64,000 nt of DNA, taken from positions 3,224,001-3,288,000 of the forward strand of contig NZ_JAGTWY010000001.1 in NCBI RefSeq assembly GCF_023657445.1, given 5' to 3'. A program made the translations under genes and the position numbers. The notes under the pieces are model-generated. The model saw nothing but the letters and a program-made list of their open reading frames with translations. It made no database searches and was not told the origin of the DNA. How positions within the stretch are numbered: the first letter of the stretch is position 1; every line of letters starts with the position of its first letter. The DNA comes from Marinobacter sediminum (GTDB taxonomy: Bacteria; Pseudomonadota; Gammaproteobacteria; Pseudomonadales; Oleiphilaceae). Of this stretch, positions 34,233-48,060 are shown in pieces.

Positions 34233-34715
34233 ATGTTCGTAAACGAATCCGGAGGCATACCCAACCGCCTGTTTTTCCGTCTGTTCCAGACTGGAAACAT
34301 CCTGCAACGCCAGGTTCAGAATGAAATGGGCATCAGTGCGGTGCAATGGGCAGTGCTGGGTGCACTTTCACGCAGGGGGTTCGAGGAAGGCACCTCATTC
34401 AATCAGCTCAAGGAATACCTGTATGTCAGCCGGCAGAATCTGGACGGCGTTCTCAAGCGCATGGAACGGGATGGCCACGTAGTCCGGATTCCCGATCCCC
34501 AGGACCGCCGGGCCAGACTCGTGGTGCTTACCGACTTCGGCCGGGAATTCTGGGACCGGCTTCAGGACACGATTACCGAATTCTATCGCCAGGCACTTCA
34601 GGGTATGAGCTTTGATGACGGAGTCAGCCTGCTCCATCTGCTCAAAAAGCTACAACACGATATAACTGGGATATCTCTGGATTCCAAAGATCCAGAGATA
34701 TCTGAGCCCGAATGA
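34233..34715 (+). CDS. badR: MarR-family regulator of the alicyclic acid operon
   Basis: The ATG at 34233 follows AGGAG; the frame begins further upstream, inside the end of aliB, without a ribosome binding site. The 160-residue protein has the winged-helix core QWAVLGALSRRG, FNQLKEYLYVSRQNLDGVLK (recognition helix) and the wing DPQDRRARLVVLT. In R. palustris the MarR-type BadR responds to 2-ketocyclohexanecarboxyl-CoA and represses the pathway. The same role is inferred here from context. Confidence 0.85.
   Translation: MFVNESGGIPNRLFFRLFQTGNILQRQVQNEMGISAVQWAVLGALSRRGFEEGTSFNQLKEYLYVSRQNLDGVLKRMERDGHVVRIPDPQDRRARLVVLTDFGREFWDRLQDTITEFYRQALQGMSFDDGVSLLHLLKKLQHDITGISLDSKDPEISEPE
34670..34702 (+). 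terminator. 13-bp perfect inverted repeat in the 3' end of badR
   Basis: GATATCTCTGGAT (34670-34682) and ATCCAGAGATATC (34690-34702) form a 13-bp stem with a 7-nt loop inside the last codons of badR. A second small hairpin, AGCCCG-AATGAA-CGGGCT (34705-34722), spans the stop codon. There is no T-run. The place between convergent badR and dadA suggests transcript-end formation or protection in either direction. Confidence 0.5.
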
Positions 34716-34733
34716 ACGGGCTTAGATCAGGAG

Positions 34734-35978
34734 TTAACCGGCGGATCTCACACTAAGACCCGACGAGGCCTTCTCAACGGCATCGGCCAGCATCTCAGCG
34801 GTAATCGCTGACAGGGTCCAGCCCAGATGACCGTGGCCGGTATTGTAGAACACCGTTGGCAGACGACCCGGTCCCACTCGCGGCATCATGTTGGGCAGCA
34901 TGGGACGCAGTCCCGCCCAGGGCACAACACGCCGGGTACTGACCTCCGGAAAGCATTGCTCTACCCAGCGTGTGATCGGCTTAATCCGATCATCCCGGAT
35001 ATTGCGGTTGTAACCGTTGAATTCCGCCGTACCCGCGACGCGGAAGCGGTCGTCGCCCAGCCGGCTGGTCACGAGCTTGGTGGCGTCATCCAGCAAACTG
35101 ACGGTCGGCGCGGCTTTCTGAGAGGCCTCATCGTCCAGCTCAACCGTGATGGAGTAGCCTTTAACCGGGTAAATGTTGACGCGGTCACCCAGCTTGGAAG
35201 CCAGTTCCCGACTGCCAACGCCCGCACAGATCACCACACCATCAAAGGTGTCACGGTGTTGCTGCTCGCCATCATATGCCGTTACCCAGGCGCTGGATTC
35301 ATCCGCACTCAGTTCCGTCACCGTGTGTCCGTAGCAGGTCTTGACGCCAAGGCGCTCGATCGCGTCTGCCAGACCGTTGGTGAACTTGTGGATATCACCG
35401 GTGGAGTCGCTTTCAGTGTAAAAGCCTCCGTAATAGGTGCCGGCCAGTGTGGGTTCAATCGCACTCATTTCCTCAGGAGTGACCGCTCGACGCTCGAGAC
35501 CTCCCGCAGCCAGCAGCTTCGAGACATTCGCAGCATGGTCAAAGCCGGCCTTGTCACGATAGATATGCAGGATGCCCTGCTTTTTGAGGTCGAAATCGAT
35601 ACCTTCGTCCTGCGCCCACTGGAACAGATGGTCACGGGCCGCAATCGCCAGACGGGCGGTTTCGGTGGTGTTGTTCTCGTACTGGGGGATCGCGGCGATA
35701 AACTCGGCAAACCAGCTGAGCTTGTGCCAGGAAGGCTTGGGGTTAACCAGCAGTGGCGCATCGCTGTGGAGCATCCACTTCATACCCTTCATAACAGTCT
35801 GCCAGTTGTTCCAGACCTCGGCATTGGACGCCGACAACTGACCACCGTTGGCGAACGAGGTTTCCATCGCGGCATAACGGTGTTTTTCGTAAACGGTGAC
35901 ATCGAGGCCGCGCTTGGCCAGGGTGTAAGCGGTTGTAATACCGGTGATACCACCGCCAATAACTGCAATACGCTTCAT
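34734..35978 (-). CDS. dadA: D-amino acid dehydrogenase, small-subunit type
   Basis: This FAD-dependent DAO-superfamily enzyme has 414 residues. The N-terminal dinucleotide motif is IAVIGGGITGITTAYTLAKR. The DadA signatures FANGGQLSASNAEVWN and the C-terminal GHGHLGWTLSAITAEMLAD are clear. It oxidises D-amino acids (classically D-alanine) to keto acids and ammonia, passing electrons to the respiratory chain. No alanine racemase gene is adjacent. A tandem glycine riboswitch in its leader implies that glycine controls it, so glycine or a glycine-linked amine may be a physiological substrate. Confidence 0.9.
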   Translation of the reverse strand: MKRIAVIGGGITGITTAYTLAKRGLDVTVYEKHRYAAMETSFANGGQLSASNAEVWNNWQTVMKGMKWMLHSDAPLLVNPKPSWHKLSWFAEFIAAIPQYENNTTETARLAIAARDHLFQWAQDEGIDFDLKKQGILHIYRDKAGFDHAANVSKLLAAGGLERRAVTPEEMSAIEPTLAGTYYGGFYTESDSTGDIHKFTNGLADAIERLGVKTCYGHTVTELSADESSAWVTAYDGEQQHRDTFDGVVICAGVGSRELASKLGDRVNIYPVKGYSITVELDDEASQKAAPTVSLLDDATKLVTSRLGDDRFRVAGTAEFNGYNRNIRDDRIKPITRWVEQCFPEVSTRRVVPWAGLRPMLPNMMPRVGPGRLPTVFYNTGHGHLGWTLSAITAEMLADAVEKASSGLSVRSAG

Positions 35979-36008
35979 ATCATCTCCAGGAGGGCGTCCA
36001 GGGTTCCC
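35979..36008 (-). promoter_or_regulatory. dadA ribosome binding region
   Basis: On the minus strand TGGAGATGAT just before the ATG supplies the dadA Shine-Dalgarno (GGAG). It lies directly after the small hairpin of the riboswitch expression platform (36009-36030), so that folding could change translation start. Confidence 0.5.
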
Positions 36009-36242
36009 TTTCTACGCAAAACGGTAGAAAGCACCCCTTCCGTCACTGAACCTGAGAGATTCACGCGCCGTTTCAATGAAATCGGCCGCTTGCTCCTTCG
36101 GTGTGCCGACTGACGCGGTCGTCGACAGCTCTTCGGAAAGTATTCGTGTTAGCGGTCCGTTTGCCTGAGAGTTTCCGGGGCAGTTGCTCCTTCGGCGCCG
36201 GTCACACTCTTGTGTGACACAGTCTCTCCCGCTAACACGTCA
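36009..36242 (-). ncRNA. tandem glycine riboswitch upstream of dadA
   Basis: Read on the minus strand, aptamer 1 (about 36242-36145) has GCGGGAGAGA, CGGCGCCGAAGGAGCAA and CCGGAAACTCTCAGGCAAA in order, closed by a P1 stem of CGTGTTAGCGG with its complement. Aptamer 2 (about 36144-36031) repeats the core as CACACCGAAGGAGCAA and GAATCTCTCAGGTTCAG. This is the classic two-aptamer gcvT-type glycine element. The hairpin TTTCTAC/GTAGAAA (36009-36030) after aptamer 2 is the likely expression platform. Boundaries are approximate. The downstream gene is dadA, not a glycine-cleavage gene. Confidence 0.93.
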
Positions 36243-36271
36243 GATCTGCAGTTAATGCGAATCCGGGCCCC

Positions 36272-36277
36272 AGAATA
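36272..36277 (-). promoter_or_regulatory. possible extended -10 of the dadA riboswitch promoter
   Basis: TATTCT preceded by TGC (minus strand) forms an extended -10 about 30 bases before the first riboswitch helix. The -35 is weak. It is supported mainly by position between the glmS terminator and the riboswitch. Confidence 0.35.
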
Positions 36278-36296
36278 GCAAATAACTCAGTTCCGC

Positions 36297-36328
36297 AAAA
36301 CCGGCACCGGCTGCGGCGACCGGGTTTT
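36297..36328 (-). terminator. glmS terminator hairpin
   Basis: AAAACCGG (36297-36304) and CCGGGTTTT (36320-36328) pair with a one-base bulge around a GC-rich loop. T-runs occur on both sides, so it can work in both directions. It lies right after the glmS stop codon. Confidence 0.6.
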
Positions 36329-36330
36329 AT

Positions 36331-38163
36331 TCATTCTACGGTGACACTTTTCGCCAGGTTTCGGGGCTGATCCACGTCTGTGCCTTTCAGGACAGCCACG
36401 TGATATGAGAGCAGCTGCAGCGGCACGGTGTAGACGATCGGAGCCGTTATTGCGTGCACGGACGGAAGCTCCATCACGTGGATGTTTTCCTCCGGTTTCA
36501 CATCCGCTGCCTTGTCGGCAAAGACAAAGAGCTCACCGCCACGGGCGCGGACTTCTTCCAGGTTGGACTTGAGCTTTTCCACCAGGTCGTTGTTCGGGGC
36601 CACCGTCACCACCGGCATTTCACTATCCACCAACGCCAGCGGGCCATGCTTGAGCTCGCCGGCCGGATAGGCCTCGGCATGGATGTAGGAGATTTCCTTC
36701 AGCTTCAGGGCACCCTCAAGGGCAACGGGGAACTGGGAGCCACGGCCAAGGAAAAGACTGTGGTTCTTGTCTATGAAAGCCTTGGACATCTCGGCAATTT
36801 CACCATCAAGCGCGAGCACCTGATCCACTTGTCCGGGCAGGTCATGAATGGCACTGACAATGTCCGCTTCCTGCTCTTCGGGCAATCCGTTGTGGCGGGC
36901 AAGCGCCAGGGAAAAAATCAGCAGCGCCGTCAGCTGGGTGGTGAACGCCTTGGTGGATGCGACACCAATTTCAGGGCCGGCCTGGGTCATAATAACCAGA
37001 TCCGATTCCCGCACCAGGGAACTGCCCGGAACGTTGCAGATGGCCAGTGCCGCACGGAAACCTGCCTGCTTGGCCTGTCTAAGCGCGGCCAGGGTATCGG
37101 CGGTCTCACCGGACTGTGAAATGCACAGAAACAGGGTGTCCTTCTGGATCACATGCTTGCGGTAACGGAACTCGGAGGCGACCTCGACAGAACAGGCAAC
37201 ACCGGCCAATTCCTCAATCCAGTACCGGGCCACCATACCGGCGTGGTAACTGGTACCACAGGCAATGATCTGGACGTGGTTAACGTTCTCGAGCAAATTG
37301 GCTGCTTCGGTACCCAGCGCCTGCTCCAGAACGCGGCTGTTGGTGACTCGGCCTTCCATAGTGGCCTTGATGACTTTTGGCTGCTCGTAGATTTCCTTGA
37401 GCATGAAATGGCGGTACTCGCCTTTTTCCGCAGAGTCGGAAGCGTGCTCGAAACGGGCGATCGTGCGCTCGACTGGCGTCCCTTCCCGATCGTGGATATC
37501 GATGGCATTCCGACGGATATCGGCAATATCACCTTCCTCCAGGAACATGAACCGGTCGGTAACCGGCAACAGGGCGAGCTGGTCGGAGGCGATAAAATTC
37601 TCGCCGATACCAACACCGATTACCAGCGGGCTACCCTCACGGCACACCACCATATGATCCGGCTCGTCGGAGTGCACCACCGCCAGCGCGTAAGCACCGC
37701 GCAGCCGGGTGATGGCCGCCTTGACCGAATCGTAGAGCTTGCCAAGATCCCGGAAATATTTTTCGATCAGGTGGGCAACCACTTCGGTATCGGTCTGGGA
37801 GGTAAATTCAAAGCCGTCTGCCTTCAGTTCCTCGCGCAGTTCCTGATAATTCTCGATGATCCCATTGTGTACAATCGCCAGTCGATCACCGGACATGTGG
37901 GGGTGGGCGTTCAGCTGCGAGGGCTCACCGTGGGTGGCCCAACGGGTGTGGGCAATACCCAGGTGACCGGAGAGCGGGTTGGCTTCAATCGCTTCGGCCA
38001 GCGCGGCAACCTTGCCTACCTCACGGGCCCGCTGAGCAGACGCTTCACCGTCAATAATCGCCATACCGGCCGAGTCATATCCCCGGTATTCCAGACGGCG
38101 CAGGCCCTCGAGGAGAATGCCCTGAACGTCCCTTTCCGAAACCGCACCTACAATCCCACACAT
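36331..38163 (-). CDS. glmS: glutamine-fructose-6-phosphate aminotransferase (isomerizing)
   Basis: GlmS makes glucosamine-6-phosphate for peptidoglycan and lipopolysaccharide from fructose-6-phosphate and glutamine. The N-terminal nucleophile Cys2 is present ([12 protein letters not shown]), followed by the class II amidotransferase domain (about 1-240, with [12 protein letters not shown] and [10 protein letters not shown]). Two SIS sugar-isomerase domains follow ([49 protein letters not shown]) and the C-terminus ends KSVTVE. The 610-residue length is normal. It follows glmU by 31 bases in one operon. Confidence 0.97.
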   Translation of the reverse strand: MCGIVGAVSERDVQGILLEGLRRLEYRGYDSAGMAIIDGEASAQRAREVGKVAALAEAIEANPLSGHLGIAHTRWATHGEPSQLNAHPHMSGDRLAIVHNGIIENYQELREELKADGFEFTSQTDTEVVAHLIEKYFRDLGKLYDSVKAAITRLRGAYALAVVHSDEPDHMVVCREGSPLVIGVGIGENFIASDQLALLPVTDRFMFLEEGDIADIRRNAIDIHDREGTPVERTIARFEHASDSAEKGEYRHFMLKEIYEQPKVIKATMEGRVTNSRVLEQALGTEAANLLENVNHVQIIACGTSYHAGMVARYWIEELAGVACSVEVASEFRYRKHVIQKDTLFLCISQSGETADTLAALRQAKQAGFRAALAICNVPGSSLVRESDLVIMTQAGPEIGVASTKAFTTQLTALLIFSLALARHNGLPEEQEADIVSAIHDLPGQVDQVLALDGEIAEMSKAFIDKNHSLFLGRGSQFPVALEGALKLKEISYIHAEAYPAGELKHGPLALVDSEMPVVTVAPNNDLVEKLKSNLEEVRARGGELFVFADKAADVKPEENIHVMELPSVHAITAPIVYTVPLQLLSYHVAVLKGTDVDQPRNLAKSVTVE

Positions 38164-38194
38164 ACTGCTTTCACCTATCGGTTAAACGTTTCAA

Positions 38195-39559
38195 TCAGTC
38201 TTTCTTCGGCCGTTCCCAGCCGGCAATGTTGCGCTGGCGGCCACGCGCCACTGCCAGTTCGCTATCGGCAACGTCCCGGGTGATGGTCGATCCGGCTCCG
38301 ATGGTTGCATCCGGGGCGACGGTAACGGGAGCAACCAGAGACGTATTGGATCCGACGAAGACACCGTCGCCAATCACCGTCCTGAACTTGTTTACACCAT
38401 CATAGTTGCAGGTGATGGTGCCTGCACCAACATTCACATTACGACCCAGCTGGGCGTCACCCACATAGCTCAGGTGGTTAATCTTGCTGCCCTCGCCCAC
38501 AACCGCCTTCTTGGTTTCCACAAAGTTGCCAACTTTGGTATCGGCGGCCAGTTCGGTACCGGGACGCAGACGGGCAAACGGTCCGATCTGAGCGTTGGCG
38601 CCAACGCTGGCACCCTCGATGACACTGTGGGCATTGATCTTGGCGCCCTCGGCGATACGGGCATTCTTGATCACACAACCGGGGCCGATCGAGACATTGC
38701 TGCCGATCTCGACCTTGCCCTCGAACACCACGTTCACATCAATCAGGATGTCGTTACCAATGCTCAGGTCGCCCCGCACATCGACACGGGCCGGGTCCGC
38801 CAGAGTCGCCCCTTCGGTCATCAGACGTTCCGCTTCACGACGCTGGTACCAGCGCTCGAGCTCGGACAGCTGCAGCCGGTTGTTCACGCCCTGGACCTCA
38901 AACGGGTCACCGGGCTGTGACACCGAGACCGACAGGCCGTTTTCCACAGCCATGGCAATAATGTCAGTCAGATAATATTCACCCTGGGCATTGGCATTGG
39001 ACAGAGCCGGGAGCCACGCTTTCAGGTGTTTCGCGGACACCGCGAGAATACCGGTATTGACCTCCTGGATCGCCCGCTGGTCTGCACTCGCGTCTTTCTG
39101 CTCGACAATCGAGGTGACCTGCCCTGCACCATCACGCACGATCCTGCCATAGCCGTTGGGGTCATCGAGTGTGACCGTGAGCAGCCCGAGGGTCTGCTCG
39201 TTGAGTTCACCGACCATCGCCTCCAGGGTTTCCCGCCGGGTGAGCGGTACATCGCCGTAAAGCACCAGCACCCGCGCGTCGTCGGGTAGATCCGGGAGGG
39301 CCTGGGCGACAGCATGACCGGTACCGAGCTGTTCGTTCTGGACCACCCAGTTCACAGACGCTTCGGAGGTGACGGCACGGACCTGGTCCGCGCCATGACC
39401 GATCACGGTGTGAATCTTCTCCGCTCCGAGCTGCTTCGCTGTGCCAATCACATGATGAAGCATGGGCCGGCCTGCCACCGCGTGCAGGACCTTGGGCAGG
39501 GCAGATTTCATCCTGGATCCCTGGCCAGCGGCCAGAATCACTACGTGTAGCGGGCTCAT
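38195..39559 (-). CDS. glmU: bifunctional UDP-N-acetylglucosamine pyrophosphorylase/glucosamine-1-phosphate acetyltransferase
   Basis: This 454-residue enzyme has an N-terminal uridyltransferase domain ([37 protein letters not shown]) and a C-terminal left-handed beta-helix of hexapeptide repeats (about 250-430, including [20 protein letters not shown]). It acetylates GlcN-1-P and forms UDP-GlcNAc in the cytoplasm. Co-transcription with glmS groups two steps of amino-sugar synthesis. Confidence 0.97.
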   Translation of the reverse strand: MSPLHVVILAAGQGSRMKSALPKVLHAVAGRPMLHHVIGTAKQLGAEKIHTVIGHGADQVRAVTSEASVNWVVQNEQLGTGHAVAQALPDLPDDARVLVLYGDVPLTRRETLEAMVGELNEQTLGLLTVTLDDPNGYGRIVRDGAGQVTSIVEQKDASADQRAIQEVNTGILAVSAKHLKAWLPALSNANAQGEYYLTDIIAMAVENGLSVSVSQPGDPFEVQGVNNRLQLSELERWYQRREAERLMTEGATLADPARVDVRGDLSIGNDILIDVNVVFEGKVEIGSNVSIGPGCVIKNARIAEGAKINAHSVIEGASVGANAQIGPFARLRPGTELAADTKVGNFVETKKAVVGEGSKINHLSYVGDAQLGRNVNVGAGTITCNYDGVNKFRTVIGDGVFVGSNTSLVAPVTVAPDATIGAGSTITRDVADSELAVARGRQRNIAGWERPKKD

Positions 39560-39601
39560 GGAAACGTCAGACTCCCGGATTGTCTATTGTTTTGCATTCA
39601 T

Positions 39602-39679
39602 GAAAAAAAAAGCCGCAACCCCGGGGGCCGGATTCCCAACGCATGACGTCGGATTTCCAGCCGCTCAGGACGCGGCTTT
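39602..39679 (-). terminator. atp operon terminator with alternative pairing
   Basis: After the atpC stop the minus strand has AGCCGC (39677-39672), then GCGGCT (39664-39659), then a second GCGGCT (39616-39611) running into about eight T. The first element can pair with either copy; pairing with the last gives a terminator, pairing with the middle one would prevent it. Termination is likely. A regulated switch between atp and glmU is only a possibility. Confidence 0.5.
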
Positions 39680-39708
39680 GGTGTTCGGCATACCCGAAAC
39701 AGAAATGC

Positions 39709-40131
39709 TTACCGCATTTTGTTCCGCAGCTGCTGAATGGTTCGAAGCTGAGCAACAGCTTCGGCCAGCTCGGCAGCGGCTCGGGAGTACTCGAATTCAC
39801 CGGTCTGGTTGGCAAGTGCTTTCTCGGCTTCTTTCTGAGCCTCAAGCGCTGCAGCTTCGTCCACATCCTTTGCACGAACCGCAGTATCTGCCAGCAAAGT
39901 CACCAGATTGGCCTGGACCTCCAGATATCCGCCGGACACGTAAAGAATTTCTTCTTCACCGCCCTGCTTGATAATCCGAATGGGACCCGGCTTCAGCTCG
40001 GTCAGCAGCGGGGCGTGACCCGGGGCAATACCCAGGTCACCTTCAGAGCCCGCAGCGATCAGCATTTCAACCAATCCGGAATAGATCTTTGTTTCGGCAC
40101 TTACCACATCACAATGCACGGTTATACCCAT
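39709..40131 (-). CDS. atpC: ATP synthase epsilon subunit
   Basis: This 140-residue F1 central-stalk subunit has an N-terminal beta-sandwich ([37 protein letters not shown]) and a C-terminal helical hairpin ([20 protein letters not shown]). It couples rotation and can inhibit hydrolysis. It is the last gene of atpIBEFHAGDC, 47 bases after atpD. Confidence 0.96.
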   Translation of the reverse strand: MGITVHCDVVSAETKIYSGLVEMLIAAGSEGDLGIAPGHAPLLTELKPGPIRIIKQGGEEEILYVSGGYLEVQANLVTLLADTAVRAKDVDEAAALEAQKEAEKALANQTGEFEYSRAAAELAEAVAQLRTIQQLRNKMR

Positions 40132-40178
40132 GTCAGTTGCCTCTTTGATCGATCCGGAAACAAGTGCAACGGCTCAGA

Positions 40179-42489
<2,311 letters not shown>

Positions 42490-42564
42490 AACTCACTGCC
42501 TTCTCAAGTTAGACACTCATTGCTACGAAAACCGGCCCGCGATAAACATCGCAGGCCCCTTTTC

Positions 42565-44109
42565 TTACCAGCTCTGAGTGGTCTTGAATTTCTCAAGTGC
42601 AGCTTTGAGGCCGGCAGCGATTTCGTCGTTGAAATCACCTTTCTCGTTGATCTTGTCGAGTAGTTCTTTCTGCTCGGAGCGCATCCAGTCAAGCATCTGC
42701 GCTTCGAACTTCACTACCTTCTCGACATCAACGTCGTCCAGGAAGCCTTCGTTGGCTGCAAACAGAACCGTACCCATTTCAGCCACAGACATCGGGCTGT
42801 ACTGGTTCTGCTTCATGAGTTCCGTAACACGCTGACCGTGCTCAAGCTGCTTGCGGGTTGCTTCGTCAAGATCGGAAGCAAACTGGGCGAATGCAGCCAG
42901 TTCACGATACTGAGCCAGAGCCAGACGAATGTTACCGCCCAGCTTCTTCATGATCTTGGTCTGGGCCGAACCACCTACCCGGGATACGGAGACACCGGCG
43001 TTCATCGCCGGACGGATACCGGAGTTAAACAGGTTGGTTTCCAGGAAGATCTGGCCGTCGGTGATGGAGATCACGTTGGTCGGTACGAACGCAGACACGT
43101 CACCCGCCTGGGTTTCGATGATCGGCAGCGCGGTCAGGGAACCGGTCTTGCCTTTCACTTCACCGTTGGTGAGTTTCTCGACGTAGTCAGCGTTTACGCG
43201 GGATGCGCGCTCCAGCAGACGAGAGTGCAGGTAGAAAACGTCACCCGGGTAGGCTTCACGGCCCGGCGGACGACGCAGCAGCAGGGAAATCTGACGATAA
43301 GCCACAGCCTGCTTGGACAGATCATCGAAAATGATCAGGGCGTCTTCACCGCGGTCACGGAAGTACTCACCCATAGAGGTGCCGGAGTACGGCGCCAGGA
43401 ACTGCGTAGCAGCCGGGTCAGCAGCGCCCGCGGCCACCACGATGGTGTGGTCCATGGCACCGTGCTCTTCCAGCTTGCGCACAACGGCGGCAATGGAAGA
43501 CTGTTTCTGACCTACGGCTACGTAGATACATTTGATGCCAGAGTCTTTCTGGTTAATGATCGCGTCGATAGCGACAGCGGTCTTACCAATCTGACGGTCA
43601 CCGATGATCAGCTCACGCTGGCCGCGACCGATCGGCACCATGGTGTCGATCGCTTTCAGACCGGTCTGAACCGGCTCATCAACCGATTGACGTGCGATAA
43701 CGCCCGGCGCCACCTTCTCGATGGGGGAAGTCAGGTCGGTACCCAGCTCGCCCTTGCCGTCGATCGGGTTACCCAGAGAGTCCACGACGCGTCCAAGCAG
43801 TTCCGGACCAACCGGAACTTCCAGGATACGACCGGTACAACGTACCTTCTGGCCTTCTGCCAGGCCTTCGTAGTCGCCCAGAACAACCGCACCGACGGAA
43901 TCACGCTCCAGGTTCAGAGCCATGCCGAAGATGCCGTTGGCGAATTCGATCATCTCGCCGTACATAACGTCGGCAAGACCGTGGATCAGTACGATACCGT
44001 CAGAAACGGACAGGATCGTACCTTCATTTTTTGCTTCGGAAGAGATATCGAGCTTTTCGATTCTCTTCTTGATGATGTCACTGATCTCGGATGGATTCAG
44101 TTGCTGCAT
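42565..44109 (-). CDS. atpA: ATP synthase alpha subunit
   Basis: This non-catalytic nucleotide-binding F1 subunit has 514 residues. Motifs are [18 protein letters not shown] (Walker A), [20 protein letters not shown] and the signature [14 protein letters not shown] in the form [18 protein letters not shown]. The N-terminus [20 protein letters not shown] binds delta. It starts 28 bases after atpH. Confidence 0.98.
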   Translation of the reverse strand: MQQLNPSEISDIIKKRIEKLDISSEAKNEGTILSVSDGIVLIHGLADVMYGEMIEFANGIFGMALNLERDSVGAVVLGDYEGLAEGQKVRCTGRILEVPVGPELLGRVVDSLGNPIDGKGELGTDLTSPIEKVAPGVIARQSVDEPVQTGLKAIDTMVPIGRGQRELIIGDRQIGKTAVAIDAIINQKDSGIKCIYVAVGQKQSSIAAVVRKLEEHGAMDHTIVVAAGAADPAATQFLAPYSGTSMGEYFRDRGEDALIIFDDLSKQAVAYRQISLLLRRPPGREAYPGDVFYLHSRLLERASRVNADYVEKLTNGEVKGKTGSLTALPIIETQAGDVSAFVPTNVISITDGQIFLETNLFNSGIRPAMNAGVSVSRVGGSAQTKIMKKLGGNIRLALAQYRELAAFAQFASDLDEATRKQLEHGQRVTELMKQNQYSPMSVAEMGTVLFAANEGFLDDVDVEKVVKFEAQMLDWMRSEQKELLDKINEKGDFNDEIAAGLKAALEKFKTTQSW

Positions 44110-44137
44110 GCCAATATCCTCAAACCTTGTGCTGAAA

Positions 44138-44674
44138 TCAGGAGCCCAGAGTGTCGGCCAGCTTAGTCAGCTTTCCGCGTACAGATGCGTCAATGACCAG
44201 ATCACCGGTGCGGATAACTGCACCGCCAATCAGAGACTTGTCCAGTGACGCTGCGAGTGACACTTTCCGCTCGAGTTTCGTCGAGAGTGCCTGGGCGAGC
44301 TTCTGTTGCTGTTCGTCCGTCAGCTCGAAGGCTGCGGTCACTTCGATATCAACAGTGCGCTCCAGATCAGCCCGGTACGTGTTGAAAAGCGCTGAAATCT
44401 CAGGAAGAAGAGTCAACCGGCGGTTTTCAGCCAGTACAGCGAAGAAATTGCGAACCTCATCGGTGACGCCGTTTTCGACGACCTCGATAATCAGCTCGGC
44501 TTTCTTTTGCTCTTCCAGACCCGGATTCGCGAGAAGCTGTCGAATGTCTTCGTTCGCGGTGACCTGTCCGGCAATTGTCAGCACCTGGGACCATTCAGCC
44601 AGTTGCTCGTGGTCCTGAGCGGCCTTGAATGCTGCTTTTGCGTAAGGACGGGCCAGCGTTCTCAGTTCTGCCAT
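44138..44674 (-). CDS. atpH: ATP synthase delta subunit
   Basis: This 178-residue peripheral-stalk subunit caps the F1 head and binds the b dimer. The N-terminal helical domain begins [20 protein letters not shown], and the C-terminus has the OSCP/delta signature [20 protein letters not shown]. The gene order between atpF and atpA is the normal one. Confidence 0.96.
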   Translation of the reverse strand: MAELRTLARPYAKAAFKAAQDHEQLAEWSQVLTIAGQVTANEDIRQLLANPGLEEQKKAELIIEVVENGVTDEVRNFFAVLAENRRLTLLPEISALFNTYRADLERTVDIEVTAAFELTDEQQQKLAQALSTKLERKVSLAASLDKSLIGGAVIRTGDLVIDASVRGKLTKLADTLGS

Positions 44675-44689
44675 GATGAACCTCGTCGT

Positions 44690-45160
44690 TTAAAGTTCTG
44701 CCGCCAGTTTTTCCAACATCTCGTTGTGCTTGGAGGCATCGACAGAGGTCTCCAGGATCTTCTCAGCGCCAGCGATGGCAATTGCGGCAACTTCTGCACG
44801 CAAGGCATCACGAGCCTGATTACGCTCCTGTTCAATTTCGGCCTTGGCCTGCTCAATCAGCTTCTCGCCTTCCTTGCGGGCGTCATCTTTCGATGCTTCC
44901 ACAATCTGGGCGGCGCGCTTGTTGGCCTGTTCAATCAGGCCAGCAGCTTGCTGTTTGGCTTCACGCAGTTCCTGAGCTGACTTTTCCTGAGCCAGTTCCA
45001 GATCGCGCGATGCGCGGTCTGAGGCAGCCAGTCCGTCAGCGATCTTCTTTTGACGCTCCTGCAGTGCGGCCATAATAGGCGGCCACACATATTTCATGCA
45101 GAAGACGACAAAGATAAAGAACGCGATGGCTTGACCAATCATCGTCAAATTAATGTTCAC
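44690..45160 (-). CDS. atpF: ATP synthase b subunit
   Basis: This 156-residue subunit has one N-terminal membrane helix ([20 protein letters not shown], then CMKYVWPPI) and a long charged coiled coil rich in Ala, Glu and Lys to the C-terminus. Two copies form the outer stalk that holds the alpha3beta3 head. The length equals that of E. coli b. Confidence 0.96.
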   Translation of the reverse strand: MNINLTMIGQAIAFFIFVVFCMKYVWPPIMAALQERQKKIADGLAASDRASRDLELAQEKSAQELREAKQQAAGLIEQANKRAAQIVEASKDDARKEGEKLIEQAKAEIEQERNQARDALRAEVAAIAIAGAEKILETSVDASKHNEMLEKLAAEL

Positions 45161-45227
45161 GTCTTCACCTCTCGCCTGTGTTGTTAAGAATCATCTGACC
45201 GGGGAACACCCCCGGCTGGCGACTCGA

Positions 45228-45521
<294 letters not shown>

Positions 45522-45560
45522 ATGGTCAGGTTTTCAAAACTACGACTTAATGGTGTCCGA

Positions 45561-46854
<1,294 letters not shown>

Positions 46855-46930
46855 TTTTGTCCTGAGGGTACGGTGTCACTACCCGATTCGGTTTAAAAAA
46901 TAGCCAAATACACCGATATAAGCGCCGCAG

Positions 46931-46959
46931 ATTATATGTGTTCAATGTGTACGAATCAA
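46931..46959 (-). promoter_or_regulatory. sigma70 promoter of the atp operon
   Basis: On the minus strand -35 TTGATT (46959-46954) and -10 TATAAT (46936-46931) are separated by exactly 17 bases, about 77 bases before the atpI ATG. This is the best promoter-like sequence in the window. The rest of the 270-base gap between parB and atpI shows no gene. Confidence 0.78.
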
Positions 46960-47124
46960 CAAAACCCGGTTTCACAAAATCCGTTCCAGCGTGCACAACG
47001 ACCGGTATTGCGCGGTATGCGACACAAATAGACGAACAGCTACATTGCCAACACTACATGTTGTGTGAATGTGAGAATACAAACTTTCGTAGGGGGGACC
47101 AAGGAAGCAGGAAACCGGGCCAAT

Positions 47125-48012
47125 TTACTTGATATGGCCCAGGATGCCATCCAGTTCGTCGAGGGAACTGTACTCGATGACGAGCTTGCCCTTGCCGCGC
47201 TGCCCATGGGCGATGGAGACCCGGGCACCGAGGCGCTCCGCGAGATCATCCTGCAAGGCTGTGATGTTCGGATCCGGAGCCGTTTTCTTGCCGGACTTGC
47301 TCTCAGGGGTCTCCTGCTGAACACGGCGAACCAGTGCTTCGGTCTGGCGTACTGACAGGGATTTGGCAACGACCTGTTTCGCCACCTGCATCTGCTGTTC
47401 AGGCGGGAGGGTCAACATGGCGCGACCATGGCCCATCTCCAGATCGCCATGTTCGAGCATCAGGCGCACGTCTTCTGTCAGCCCTATCAGACGCAGCAGA
47501 TTGGTGATCGTGGTGCGGGATTTACCCACGGCCTCAGCAACCTGGGCCTGGGTCAGACCGAATTCGTCCTGGAGGCGCTGGAGCGCGAAAGCTTCCTCGA
47601 TGGGGTTGAGGTTTTCACGCTGGATGTTCTCGATAAGCGCCATCGCAATGGCGGCTTCGTCAGGAACATCGCGAATGATGGCCGGAATGCTGTCAAGTTC
47701 GGCCAACTGGGTGGCACGCCAACGACGCTCACCGGCAATCAGCTCGTAACGACCTTCCGCGATGGGGCGAATCACCACCGGCTGCATCACGCCCTGCTGA
47801 CGAATCGAGTCAGCCAGCTCCTGCAGTGCCGCCGGATCCATATCACGCCGCGGCTGAAAACGACCACGCTGGATGAGATCGATGGGGACTTCGCGCAGTT
47901 CGCCGTCGTGGTCTTTGAGTTCCTGGTCCAGGTTGACCTTGGATCCCGCCAGCAATGCGCCTAGCCCGCGCTCGCCCAGTCCTCGTTTTTTCGCCGCCAT
48001 GGTGTCAGTCAT
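47125..48012 (-). CDS. parB: chromosome partitioning protein ParB
   Basis: This CTP-dependent clamp loads at parS sites and spreads to organise the origin region. The 295-residue protein has an N-terminal ParA-activating region, the CTP-binding boxes RGRFQPRRDMD and AGERRWRATQL, a KorB-like HTH (LTQAQVAEAVGKSRTTITNL) and a C-terminal dimerisation domain (KGKLVIEYSSLDELDGIL). It follows parA. No parS sequence was found in this window by eye. Confidence 0.96.
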   Translation of the reverse strand: MTDTMAAKKRGLGERGLGALLAGSKVNLDQELKDHDGELREVPIDLIQRGRFQPRRDMDPAALQELADSIRQQGVMQPVVIRPIAEGRYELIAGERRWRATQLAELDSIPAIIRDVPDEAAIAMALIENIQRENLNPIEEAFALQRLQDEFGLTQAQVAEAVGKSRTTITNLLRLIGLTEDVRLMLEHGDLEMGHGRAMLTLPPEQQMQVAKQVVAKSLSVRQTEALVRRVQQETPESKSGKKTAPDPNITALQDDLAERLGARVSIAHGQRGKGKLVIEYSSLDELDGILGHIK

Positions 48013-48060
48013 TCTTCCCGTTGAAAATCGTTATGCATTATTGAGTGACAGGGCGGTATG

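Noticed and set aside
42838..44166. 442-codon plus-strand frame opposite atpA
   Set aside because: Entirely antisense to atpA, which is conserved along its full length.
47030..47100. Possible parS site near parB
   Set aside because: No match to the TGTTTCACGTGAAACA-type consensus was found here or elsewhere in the window.
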